From: Apus apus
Lineage: Eukaryota; Chordata; Aves; Apodiformes; Apodidae
Direction of reading: 5' to 3'
DNA: 64,000 bases
Assembly: GCF_020740795.1 (NCBI RefSeq)
Contig: NC_067285.1
Span: forward strand, 18,034,001 to 18,098,000
In this document: positions 1 through 16,103 of the stretch, piece after piece
How the letters are laid out: each line of letters starts with the position of its first letter
Numbering within the stretch: position 1 is the stretch's first letter
Translations under genes and position numbers: made by a program
Notes under the pieces: generated by a model
What the model was told of the DNA's origin: nothing
Seen by the model: the letters and a program-made list of their open reading frames with translations, nothing else
Database searches by the model: none

Positions 1-3000
1 TTTGTAGGAGTAAAGAAAATACAATAACCAGTGTAATTATTGTGACTTCACAGAGAAAAGTAGTGTTCAGCATTGATTATGGTGTTGTGTTGAGATCAGA
101 AGGATTCTGAGCGTGGTGCAAAAAACAGACAACTTCGTAAATTACAAACACCTTGGCTTATGTTGAATATAGAGAAGAAAGTTAATACCTAAGAAAACAA
201 CCCCTCTTCCCCTCCATGATTGTTTTAGGAATATGAATGTATTTTTTGTTTTAGATCTTATCTTTAGGGTTTTGTCCCCAGACAATGGTCCATTTAGCAT
301 ACCCCTTGATTTCTCGCATAAATGCTACCTAAACATGTCCAGTATTTAAAAAAAAAAAAAAAATCCATTGGTGTACTTGGGAAAAGAAGAGGATTTTTGG
401 TCCTTTTTGATGGTGAATACAGTGGATCATGCTGCTTTTTCTTTTTCTGAAGATAGCACTTCATAGCCCTTCCTTCAGAAGATTACATTTCTATGCTGAA
501 AGCTAACTTCTATGTTTAAAAGCTATTCAATGAAATCAAGTATCTTCTCATCTTTCAGTATTACAGGGAGCTTCAGTCTGTGCATTCATAAGGTGATGAG
601 CTGGGTAGGCTACACGGTATTCTGAAAGAGTTTGTTGCTCCTCTCCAGAGCTACTGCTCTGCCTTAGTATTGTCCAAGAAATGAGTGTTATTTAGCTATA
701 GTTTTCTGGATAAAGTATGGTTCATTCATATAGGATAGAAATCTAGAGAACTGCAAATAAGAAAGTGTAAGTTGTCTTTTCTGAGGGGTATGTTTTGGAT
801 ACCAGTGCATTCCTCAGCATTGCAAACATGGTTTGGATTTTTCTGTTCGGTTTCTAGCATACCTCTGGATGAATTTAAGGGCACAGGAAGAGACTGGATT
901 GATTGAGAATACCTGAACATTATGAAGTGACTCATGTCTGTCTAAACAACTGCAAAGCTTTGGTGTAATTTAGGCAACCCCCTGTAGTTCTCAAAGGAAG
1001 TAGCAATTATAACATGAAACTACTCTCTAATTTGCAAGATCAGCTTTACTTCAGCCTCTTCTCTATTGGCCGAATGCTTTGTCCTTAGTGTCATGCCTTT
1101 AACCTTTATCTCATGTGTGGTAGAACTTGCTGAATAGCTCATGATTTATTCCTAAGCAGGTAGAGAGCCAAGAAGCCCTGAAAACAGGTAGACAGATTGA
1201 GGTGTGGCAGTTCATCTGGACCTGAGTAAACTTCCAGATCCTGATTTCAATCCCATAGCCCAAAATTTCTTAAAACCAGTATAAATTAAAAAACAGTTGT
1301 GTAGAGGTATTTTCCTTCCCACTGACAGTGAAAGATTTTTCCCTTTCTTGCACCCCTTAGCTGGTAATTTTGTACCGAGTGATCTCAGCCACGAAACCTT
1401 TGCCTGTCGTGGAATCGTAGAACAATTTGGGTTGGAAGGAACCTTAAGGCTGAGACACTTCCCACTAGACCAAGTTACTCAAAGTCCTGTCCAAACTGTC
1501 CTTGAACACTTCCAGGGATGGGGCATCAGCATCTTCCCTGGGCAACCTGTTTCAGTGTCTCACCACCCTCACACTAGATAATTTCCTCCTAATGTCTAAC
1601 CTAAATCTACTCTCTTCCAGTTTCAATCCATTACCCTTGTCCTATTGCTACTGGTTGCCACTTACTTGTAATTTTTCTTATCTTTTTTCTTTCCTAACAC
1701 ATTTTTTCCTCAAGTCCTATTGTTAAATCGAGATAATGAGCTTATAACTGTTTGAATGCCTTTGTTCCCTGAATTAAATATTTTGCTTCGGCAGTCATGG
1801 AGCCACGCTTCTCAATTTGAGAGGTGTGTTCCAAGTCTGATCTATGTGACTTCTAACCTTTCCTTGACTAAAAGAAGAATTTTCTAGAGTGCAAACCAGT
1901 AGAGTGGACCTTGATAAAATCCCATAAATCCAGGAAAAGAGTTTGCTTTTTTTTTTTTTTTAGTGTAGGGTTTTTTTTGTTGTTGTTGGCTATTTTTTTA
2001 TTTTTTTTTTTTTTGCTGTGAATGGAACATATGATTGCATAGCAAATCAGTTCTACAAAAAACCAGCCACTGCAGTGGAATAACAACAACTTCACCATCA
2101 TTATCGTTCTCAATTACCCATGTAGTAGCTGTTAGTGGATGATAACTGCTTCCTTACATCCTTTGTGCCCTGGATGCTTTCTGAGAACAGCCAATTTCAG
2201 AAGGTTTGAAGGGGCACATGTCAATCTTCTTTGCTGATTTCTGTGCATGACTTCAGTAGTCTCTTGGGGAAGGGTAAGCCCTACATTGTCCATCAAGGAT
2301 CTAGAACTGGAGGTTCTAGAGTAGAGGCTGAGAAAAAGATCCCCAAGGTCAATGAGAGAATCAGTCAGAAAAGCCTTGGGCTTAATTACCTAGCAAGTAC
2401 AACTCTTTGAGGCAGAACAGAAAGAACAGCACAGAAAAATATCATTTGATTAGAGGAGCTGCTGAACTATCAGGAATCAGACTAGAAAGGACCGAAGTTG
2501 TGTGGGAAATGGCTTGGGTTTGAGCACATGCTCAACTAAACAACAAATCTCCTACATCTTTAAACAAGCAAAGCAATCCATAAAAGTAAGAATAGTAGGG
2601 AAACCAGAGGTGCAGCCGGACTCCACCTGATCTCCTCTTTCTTGGACATGGTATGGTATGGTACTAGACACCAACATGACAGAAAGCAAGGTTCTATAGC
2701 AAACTGATCATTTAAGTGGCACCAGTGTGCAGGTCATTTACACTAAGAGGGATTTCTCCTCAAAATCATAAACATCTCTGGTTCTGGAGGAGCATACAAC
2801 AGCAACTGGCACACGTAGGTTTTTAAAAGATTATGGACAGATGCTGAAAATTTATAATGTTGCATGAGTTCTGTGTAGATTTTTGTATGGTACAGTAAAA
2901 ACAAAAGAAGAAGTGGTGCAAGATCTGGTAGACATGTAAATACTTTCTCTAGAAAAGAAGATCACTTCTCTTATGCAACTGTCCAGAAGACTAAGCAGCA

Positions 3001-4030
3001 ATGATGCTGCACGTAAACTTGTGTTGCAGATCAAAGATTGTCTGAAGGGAAAGTGTAAATAATATGAATGTTTTTAATGTGAAAAAAAAACCACAACACA
3101 AAACCAAAAATGAAAAAGAAACAAACAAAAAAGGAAAAGCTAACTGCAGAAGGATGAGGAAAGGGCTCAAAGTTCTGATCTTGTCCTTGTAACGTCTTTA
3201 GGATGTAATGAAGGGGGGATGTGAAGGGAAAGCTGCAGATAATATATGTTTTTTAAATACCTATCTTGGAAAATGGTGAATAAAAACCTCAGTGTAGAAG
3301 ACAAGAAAAGAAAGAAATCTCTTTTTTATGCTGAAGCATTTCAGATGCTGCCAGCCTTCCCACTGTCGTTGTCTGCTTGTGTTAGGCCGTTAGAAACTCG
3401 TAGTACTCCTGTCGTTCTTATCCTCTCCTTAGTGTGAGTTCTTGCTGATGGAGAGGTATGGAATTGCAGGTTAGGTCAAGGGTGCCTGGAAACACTGACC
3501 ACAGACTTGATCAGCGAGCAGTTCTCAGAAGATGAGGAGCTGAGCTGTGGGCATACGTGCGCCTATTTTTAGGTATGAAGTTTAACTTGAAGCTCTTTGT
3601 TCTGGAATTTGATGCGCCAGAAGCGGTACCTCTTGTTCAACAGTTCCCATGCAAAGGGAAAGCCTGCTGAAGATCTAGAGAGGCATGGCCCTGTCAGCGC
3701 TTGCTGCTTAATGCAGTGACCAACTCTTGTGAGATCGGAACGCGTTTTCTAATGGGTGCAAATGAACCGGATTTATTCCTCGGATCGCACGGAGCAGAAC
3801 TTCACTCCGTGCGCAAGGGTTGTGACTTCTCAAACCGAGGGCTGAGAGCCGCTGTGTGGCAGCAGCAGGAGTATCTCTTGGCACCATCTTCTGGAAGTCA
3901 CCTAGAACTACAACCTCTGCCAAGAGTGCCCGGCAGTGTCTGAGGCTGTGCAGGCAGAAAGCCAGAATGGGAAGAACGGATGGACGTCTTCGTGGAACGT
4001 GTGTTGATGAATGTTATCTTCTCTCTTCAG
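1..4030 (+). other. ANKRD22: Intron 1 of ANKRD22 copy A
   Basis: By comparison with copy B, exon 1 would lie about 180 bases before the window, so this whole stretch is intron 1. It holds a CR1 fragment (about 1411-1668) and A- or T-rich runs near 347-363 and 1948-2014. I see no coding exon in it. Confidence 0.8.
1411..1668 (-). mobile_element. CR1-type LINE fragment, 3' end
   Basis: Read on the + strand, this is the reverse complement of a CR1 3' region: the 'gaatcgtagaacaatttgg' start, the 'ggttggaaggaacc' word, then the 'cttgaacacttccagggatg' and 'cagtgtctcaccaccctcac' words common in avian CR1 tails. It lies in ANKRD22 intron 1, copy A. It has no intact ORF. Confidence 0.85.
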
Positions 4031-7697
<3,667 letters not shown>

Positions 7698-8019
7698 TCA
7701 TCAAGAACTCTTGATCGTACAGGAAGCTGCCTCATCTGGCAATCTGTCTTGCACAGCAGCAGGAGTCCCGCAGAGTTTTGAGAGCTGTTACCTGACAAAG
7801 ATGGGAGTTATCAGTACCTCCACAGCCATGTAGGCTGGAAGGAGTTAGTGTGATTTTACTAAGCCATGAATGATTACAGCAGTGTTCAAAATATTGCCCT
7901 TCCCATCTGCTTCCCCAGTTTTATTACTTCTTTTGTGCAGACTGTGGATTTTGACAGCTTAGCTATGGCATTTCTTGAACCTTCAACAACACAAGTGTCC
8001 GTTGTGCAGCCAAAGCAAA

Positions 8020-8025
8020 AATAAA
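8020..8025 (+). terminator. ANKRD22: AATAAA polyadenylation signal of ANKRD22 copy A
   Basis: AATAAA lies 323 bases after the stop codon and is followed by a GT-rich stretch (gtgtgttact). This gives a 3' untranslated region of about 350 bases. Confidence 0.7.
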
Positions 8026-8736
8026 ATATCCTTTAGAATGTGTGTTACTTTTTCCATAGGGGATACACCTGATAACTGAATAGCATGTCACAGCAGCTTA
8101 TAAAAAAATCTGGTACCCTTCCTCTTTCTACCATGTGAATCACTCTCAGCTTAGCGCATCCTCCTCCCATCTCTGCTACAAGTTTCACACACCTTTATTC
8201 TCACTGTGTGGCTAAAAAAGAAGGATTATCTTCTGGTTTTATACAAGGAGAAAAAGATCAATTTTGTTGCTGGAGACCAAAAAGTAAAGCCAATTTCCAG
8301 GTCGCTTTCATGCATTAAGAAATAATAATGAAATATGAATAGTGCAGAAGAGAAACAAGTCTCTTGACTACCTTTCTAACACTAACAGTATGCTGAAGAA
8401 AAATAAATGAATAAATGAAATGTTGGTGGTGGGAACCAGACATGCCACTCCAAGGGGACTGGACAGGACAGCACACTTTTTAGAGTGGTGAATGCAGCAG
8501 GGGATGCATATACCAAAATAATAATAATAACAACAATGAAGTTTATCTTGCATGTCCAAAGGCGGAAGAAAACCTGCAGTGGTAAGTAATGTATTAATGG
8601 GGGCTGGTGCTTTGTGATTTAATAATGCAGCAATAAAGGAGGGTCTCCTTTCATAAGCTGCTGTGTTGACACTGTAGGTAAATGTGAGGACGAAAGAAGG
8701 AAAAAAAGCCAAGTTCTCTGTCGAGAGGATAAATTA

Positions 8737-8742
8737 TTTAAT
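8737..8742 (-). terminator. Possible ATTAAA polyadenylation signal of lipase gene 1
   Basis: On the minus strand ATTAAA lies about 430 bases after the ancestral stop position (9169). It is the best candidate I see between the two convergent genes, but the motif is short and AT-rich sequence is common here. Confidence 0.3.
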
Positions 8743-10524
8743 TTAAACTAAGGTCAATGATACTACAACAGAGAAATGGGAAAATCCCACCAGGGATTCT
8801 TCATGGAGAGACACAGATTTGGCATAGGAATACCCTGGGGTACATGAGATAGACAGAAGATCAATGGAGTGTATTATAAGGAAAATCAGTCTCGTATAAA
8901 GAAAAGCAGATCAAATTAAGTGATCCCTGCAGTGTGTGTTCATATCTACTCATACCTCCAACTTTCACTTCTGTAACACCTCAAATTTCTGAGGAAGACA
9001 GCAGTCACAGTAAGACCATGTAAAACCTCAAAACGTGAGGTAAGGAGGAAAAAAACAAGTGCAGAGAAATACCTAGTCTGGTGTCCGTTGTATGTGTCTG
9101 TGCATTTATCACCGTTACTGCCCAATGCCTGAGGTTTTACTGAGCGAACTGACACTGTGCATGTGGTTTCAAAAATATTTTGTCATTATTTCAATGATTT
9201 TCTCATACATTTTCTCCGTTGCATCAAGGCCCCAGATGAAATCGAGGTGTCCCCAGGCAGGGAAAATGGTCATGGTAAATGAGATTAGTAATCTGAGGAA
9301 GTAGCTTGGCCATGTCTTTTGGATCTGCAAATTTGTCCTCTCCCCCACTCCAGACAGCAGTTGGAATGTTTATCTTCTCTATCTTGTACACAGGAGGAGT
9401 GGACTGCAAGAAAGGCAGGAGAGCTGGGTGAATGCTGTTGTATCCAAAGTTGTGTTTAGAGGAGGGATTCGGTGCAGGCACCTCTCTCTTTCCCTTCTGC
9501 ACTGATCAAGGCCAGCCTCTGCAGTGTCTGTTTCCCAACCACATACCCTGCCTACGGCCAAAGGGAGTGATCCATCCTATTCCTGTAGTGCCTGGCTATA
9601 AATGGCCTTGCAGTCCTGACACCTGGTTGTGGCCTCCAGAGGTGGGAACAGGGAAAGAGCAGTGTTTGTGTTTATGATGCAAGGACAGTGGAGTTTATTC
9701 ATGTGTATATTTAGGGTGGGAAGATCTTTCAGTTTTGTAGTGGCATGGAGTGCAGCAACTGTTGGTCTTAGTTGTTTTCCTTGCGAATTAAGTGGCAGGG
9801 AAAGACTTTGACCATTTATAATTTTACCCTAGAAAATTTCTCAGGTCCTGTGTGTGGACGGAAGTGACCAACTCTATCTCTGGAGCCTTCCTGTCCGTGG
9901 AAAGCAGCTTTCCCTGGTTCAGCACGGGACACTGCAAGTCAAATGTGCTGGTTCAACAAAATTATTGTCAGCCAGTTGGAGAGATTGCTGCAGCTGTGAG
10001 ATTCATTTCATCTCTCAACAGAAAGGCAGACCTTGAGGATTTGTGGGGAAATGAAGAGCTCCATAGGAATCCCCTCTTGAGTGTAGCTCTTAGTCATTTT
10101 GGAATGGCAGGTAAATGGATATGTCGCTGGACACATCCCTGCATCAGCAGGAGAGATAAAATGAACTTGTGTTAGCTGTCTGCAAAGAGCTACGTCTTGT
10201 CTTTGAATAGGGTTTTGCACTTATGAGTATTAGGTTACAGTGAAACATTAGATCAGAGCACTCTCTCCGTCTTTCAGTAGCACTCAAGGTGCTAAAAGTC
10301 TGAATTTTTCTGTTCTTAATTTTGCCAAGACTCGAGGATGAGTTTTCAGGAAATACCACATTGCCTTACCTGGTTGTATTTCCTAATGTTTTCCTTAGAG
10401 CCATAGTCATAAGCTTGAAATTGGCCTGCATATGAAATCTGTTAAAAGAAGAGATAAAATATAAGTGCTAAGAGAGCAAGAGGCAGAGACCAGGACACCT
10501 TTTACTGCCTGTGATTGAAGCCAG

Positions 10525-10960
10525 GTCTCAGGTAGTGGACTGTGAGTTACTCCCACCCCTTCCTCTAGTTGCAAGCTTCCAGGGATACGGAGGATTGATT
10601 GCCAGGTGAGTGGCTTCATTGCCTTTTTCCTTGCTAATGTTCTCTCCTCATCCTGAGCTGCCATCCTTGCTATGTTTTTGGTATTAAAATTTGGCTTTTT
10701 TATCTTAGCTGACTAAATTTGGAGTTCTTGTTTGTGATGCAGTGTTGGATTCAGTTTCCACATGGGAAGAGGACCTGAATGCCCAGAATATGTCAAGGCT
10801 ATTACTAATCTAACATAAGATGTCTCCTTATACATCTTGTGGTTTGTGTGTCAGTTTTGTCTGGTCTCCTTACAGTAGTGGCACAATTTCCAGAGGCTCT
10901 GTACTTCTCACAGGAGCTTGACTGTACATGACTGGCACTCTGACAGCAGTTTTGAGATGG
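10525..10960. other. Stretch in lipase gene 1 intron absent from gene 2
   Basis: Alignment with gene 2 is lost at 10524/32999 and resumes at 10961/33003 at clearly lower identity. These 436 bases have no counterpart in gene 2. I see no repeat signature or ORF of note in them. They mark the recombination or deletion breakpoint. Confidence 0.7.
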
Positions 10961-13900
10961 GACATTAGACAGAAGGCACCAGATTTTTAGGGTCTGTGTT
11001 TAAAAGACATGATATATGCCCTGTAGGATTGATGAATGAAGAATTATGCACCCATCTGTTTTTTGTGGGATTTTGGTGGGGTTTTTTTTTTACATCAATT
11101 TATGTTAATTGTTTTTTTCCCAAACCTGACAAGTAATTTCATTTGTGAAAAAGTCAGTTTAGAGAACCGTTACTTCAAGGCTTCAAGTAACTGGTGATGT
11201 GCTAAAAATCTGCTTTCTGTCCTGCTTTTGCTATTTTCTTCTATTCTGCTGTATCTGTGTTTGCTTTGTAGCCACTTAAGAAGCCTTTGCTAGAGGCTGG
11301 CAAAATATCACCTCTGGACTTCCCTTCAAGTTTTTGGGTGCACTAAAGAAGTAGTAAGAATTTGTTTATATGTCAGCAGACAGTTATACCTGATGCCAGT
11401 GAAGAACATTCTGTAATGAAGTTCCAGCAGGGTAATGTCCGACAATTATATCTGTTCGACTCTGGAGAGAAAGCAGAAGCACTACAAAGGTAGGCATTAA
11501 AGCTGTGAAGGACCTGAGCAACATACTGCTGCTCTGTTAAACCCCCCTCTTAATATGACAGTCTTCACATTTCCTACAAAGATTGAGGGGAGACTCACAA
11601 ATACATGATTTGACAGTAGTAATAATTATGTATAATTTTTATCCCTTTGGGGAGGGTCTTTCACATATGGAAAGCAGCAATTGGGCAGTGCCTATGGCCT
11701 TTTTTTCCCAAGGTTCCAGAGTTTGTGTGAGGCTTTTAAATAGTGCTGTGCTTCATCAGTGTAAGAGACTGTCTTCTTCAGCATAATGAGGCTACAATTG
11801 TGGGAGATTTCTATAGGAATACTTGTTCACCAGTCTGAGTAGGAGAGATCAAAAGCTACCAGCAAACAGACATGTGGAGGGTCTGCAAGAAAAAGGTACA
11901 GCCAGAGTGAAGGAATGTGATCCTTCTGCTGAGAGGAGAGTGAGAAACAGCTTTGAGTTTTGGCTGGAAATATTTTGAGATGTAGCAACCAAGAAGAAAC
12001 CACCTCTTGTGTTCAAGGTGATTTGGATGTCTTCTTATTCAGGAAAGAGAATAGGATTTGTGCAAAAGAAAATAAAATCTTTCTCCATCTATTTGTCCAT
12101 GCTATAAAGCTTTGATATCTGTCCAACTTTTCCTTGTCTTAGTCCTATAAGAGGGAACACTGAGGAAGATCATGGCAAGATGGGACCTTTCTGAATTCAG
12201 CCTTTCTTCCTTGTGTGATTTGAATGTGTCAGGTGGCACATCTCATCATCAGCTGAGATCCTAATTGTCATTACTTGAAAACCCCAACATATTTCTCTAT
12301 GTCCCTGCAACTGTACATAGGCATGAGGCAAAGAAGTGGTTTTCCTTCAAAATTGCTTTAGCTTTACTTGTATTAAGGTGTTCTTGGACACGCTTACCGT
12401 GTTCAGATTTTGTAATCTGCCCCAGCTATGTGGGATATGACACTGCCACAGACTTTTCCCAGAGATCTACAGAACTGTATTATAAGTCCTTTCAGCAGTT
12501 CATTCTGTTGAAGAACACCTTTGCAGCCAAGAAGCAACTGTGGAGAGGAAAAGCACACAACTTTTTTATTATTTTTTCCTAGTGGCAGGAATATTTCATG
12601 CAGAAAACTGTCACTCCCTCTTCCCCAATAGCCCTGCCTCTTGGAAGAACATCATATGTTCTTCCTGCTTCTTAGTAATGGGCATAAGTTGTGGAGGTCA
12701 CCATCTGTTTATAGTGCTCTGACCTCAGTGAGAAAGGACAATTGGTTTGCACTCATGAGTGCAGAGCATAGCAAGTCCCTCTTTCCCCCAAATATTTCTT
12801 CTAGGCAGGTGCACAAACTACAGTGTGAGTATTGCTACTAAGTAAGGAGAGAGCAGACAAACAAGAAAGGTGTAGAGCTGGATGCTCTATAGTCACATAA
12901 TGAGTGCACCCTGGACAGCAAGATCATGTACAGCTTCTGACATCAAGTATAGCACACCGGATTTCCACCATTCCCAGCAAATTCCATTAAATTGGCAGAT
13001 TCTGGTGTGAAACAGGTATCTCCCTTGAAGTTTCCTTCATCGTTTTACAGGTAAATATTTCACAAGCATAAATGATGTGCGTGTCTGATAAGAATAAGAT
13101 GCAAGGGATCTTATTTGTGGTTTTCTCCTGATGCTTAAGGCAAGATTTAGTAACTTTGTTAGACTCCTTTTGTTCTGATAATGGTGAGCTTCCTTCAAAG
13201 ATATTTGATTTAAGCAAATATCAGTGAAAGAATACCTGTTATGTGAAGTTCCGAAAGATGCCTTGTCAAGCCTTGCAGCTTAGCTCTATGGAAAGCCTGA
13301 AGTGTGCCAGCACTGTCAGCAGTCTGATACACTGAATTCCTTCCTAACTCATCACCCCTTTCAAGACTGCTCAGTAGAGACCAAGCATAAAATTACATCT
13401 TTAAGAAAGAGGAAGAACGTACCCTGATCAGTGACTGGGGAAGACGTGCAAATTTTACCAGAGGACTGGTAGCGTATGTGATTGTGGTTACTGGTCCCAA
13501 AGCAAAGAGCACCTTGATCCTCTGAGCCAACTCAGGATAAGTACCAAATGCTATGAAGCCTGTAAAAACAGAAGACTCAAGTCAGGTTAGTGAAGAGATC
13601 TCCGCAGACCAACTAAGTAAAAAGCAATATGCAGAAAAGAAGAAGTGAGGCTAGATTAGCAGCCCATTGTATGTTGTACATTGCTGTGCTGCAGACCTAA
13701 CATTAAAATTGTTTTACTTGAAACTTGTATTTGGAGACCGAGTTAATTCTAAAATCACCAGTTACTTAGTACATGTCCTGATACTGGTTTTCTAAGAGCT
13801 GATAATTTTGCATTAGATCTGTTTTTCTGGAGAAGATGCATTAACCATATTTCTTCAGACCAAATTCCTCTAAAGTTCCCCAGACTGTAAAAAAATAATG

Positions 13901-15770
13901 AGTTTTTCAGCTTGCAGTCTATAAAGACTGTGTAAGTTCATGCTGGCATGCATTAGTACAATAATTATCTGAAGGTTTGTAGGTTAAGAGCAGAATGTTT
14001 CAGTTGTAACCAAGAGCAAACCCATGTGAGAGGGAATGGACACATAAAGGAAGCACATGGGGAAGCAAGGAAGGAAGTCAAACCAAAAAAAGTGTGCATT
14101 CCATCCTGTTTTCTTTATATGTCCAAATTTCTCCACTGATGGATTTGGTGAGAACTGGTTGCCTGAAACATATGTATCTGAACTCAAAGAAAGTCATGGA
14201 TCTTGTATGTTAATCTTACATACTAAAAACATTTGAAGACTGTAAGTGAGTTGATATTGGTATGCAGGTGCTAATAGCAAATAATTTTTTGGCGTTGATC
14301 TTTCTTTTCTGATTTCCAGTACTGGTAATTTTTTTTTAAATAATAAAGGGGTGAGTTATAGTCAGACATTAGCTATGCCTTAAATAATAATCTGGCATTA
14401 AGTTATGAGACTTAGTAATTATTTTTTTACTTCTGTTGTTTCAACTGTTTTATGGACTGTTGCACTGGTATTTACATCTGATCCACAAAGTTTCAGCATA
14501 TTTGTCTTAAAGCCTGAGATTCATAAAAGCTCATTTTTACTAAAACTGTAAGAAAAACATCAAATTGCTGGAATGCTATGTAAAACAAAGATAAATGCTT
14601 AGAGTGAAATAAAAATGGTTATTTAACAAACTGCAGTACATGGTACCTGGCAAATAATATCTTCTATACACCAGTAGTCTAAAGTGGTGTTGGATGGCCT
14701 GTTATTTGCTTGTTTCAGATAGAACAGTTCTTAGGAGTTCCCTCTACTTGGCAAGTGTCAGTTTAGAAAGTTTTTCTTCCTTTAGTAACTCATTTTGAGA
14801 AAGAAAGGTACTTAACAGAGAGAGAGATTGCAATCAGGTAGTGACATTGAGTATTTTGTACCCAGCTAGTCCAGACATTACCTGCAGTTGTGCCTTCGGA
14901 GTGACCAACATAGTATACATCCTTCTGTCCCGTTCTATTCATGATGAAATACAGCTCTGCTGGAATATCGTATTTACCTATCTCATCGAAGCTACAGGGT
15001 AGAAACACAAAAAGCTAGCAGACAATTGGGTTATCACAGCGCAAGTTGCTGATGTCAGCTTTGTTCATTGCACCAAGAAGAACCCACTGAAAGATGAGGT
15101 TGCACACTTTGTCTGCTTTCTTGCTTGAGCTGGGGAAGGGGGTAGAGGGATGGAGCTGTCCTGCCAGGCTGCCTGATGCCCTGGTTTCTCTGAGGAGGAG
15201 GTGCCAGTTGTTCCTGTCAGCAGCAGCCCTTGGGGGACTGTGATCAGTGCTCTAACTAGCATGGGTCACAAAATAAATTCTCTCTCAGTTAACATCACTT
15301 GTGAAAAATTTGGTTTCTAGACTGACTTGACCAGTCTCCTCTCCTGTCTGCACCTGGAACATGGTATCTGGTGGGAGACTTCAAGGTTACAGATGCCTTC
15401 CAGTGTTAGAAGTCTTTTCCCCAAATAAGCCAGTACTGTGTACGGACAAAGTGAAAAAGGTATGTACTTCCAGCTTCACTTCTGGATGTGCTCATTCCAG
15501 AAAGTCCTGTCCAGATCATGAAGTCAAATCCTTCTTTTGACCCCCCTGACATGCCCAGATGTGGCTGCATAAGGAGGAAAGAGCTGGCTTAGTCTCTAAA
15601 TGATGCATGTCCCAACTGAAGCCAGAGTACATGAATATGGATTTCATATAATCGAGAAGGGGATTATTTCAAATAACTAAAAGGAAAAGGGTTCTGCATC
15701 CCCATATTAACTACCCAAGCTTGCTAGACCTCTGAAAGTTGCTTTCTTCATTAATTCTTTCACCATGGAA

Positions 15771-15919
15771 TACCTGAACTGCCAGAACTCCTTCTGGCAG
15801 GGCTGAAGGGTCTGGTGTTTCAAAGACCAGGTGTTCCCTCGACTGTTTCCCAACCAGACGTCATAGCCGGCATCTGCGAGGAGGAAGCCCAGGCTGTTGT
15901 TGGGCAGGTTAGAAATCCA
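15771..15919. repeat. Short near-identical tract in lipase exon 3, gene 1 side
   Basis: About 149 bases over the 3' part of exon 3 match 38627-38775 with one difference noted, while the remainder of the exon on its 5' side is strongly diverged between the two genes. This fits a gene-conversion tract. Confidence 0.8.
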
Positions 15920-16103
15920 GGAGGTAGCATCTGCTAAAGTACCATGGTGTAGCAAGACTGCAGGCTTTTGCACTGTAAAAAAGGGATATGACAAAATTAT
16001 TAGAAAAGTCTGAAAAAAAGAATAGACATACTGAACTTGTGGACTTCAGATGGATTCAGAATTAAGACCACATGCCTGAGTAGTGCTGTTCCTGAGGTGG
16101 AAA

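Noticed and set aside
8368-8712. 114-codon minus-strand ORF, also at 30846-31190
   Set aside because: It lies in the space between the convergent genes with no known similarity. It is duplicated only because the block is duplicated, so its presence twice is not evidence of function.
12265-12582. 105-codon plus-strand ORF
   Set aside because: Antisense of lipase gene 1 exon 6 and flanking intron.
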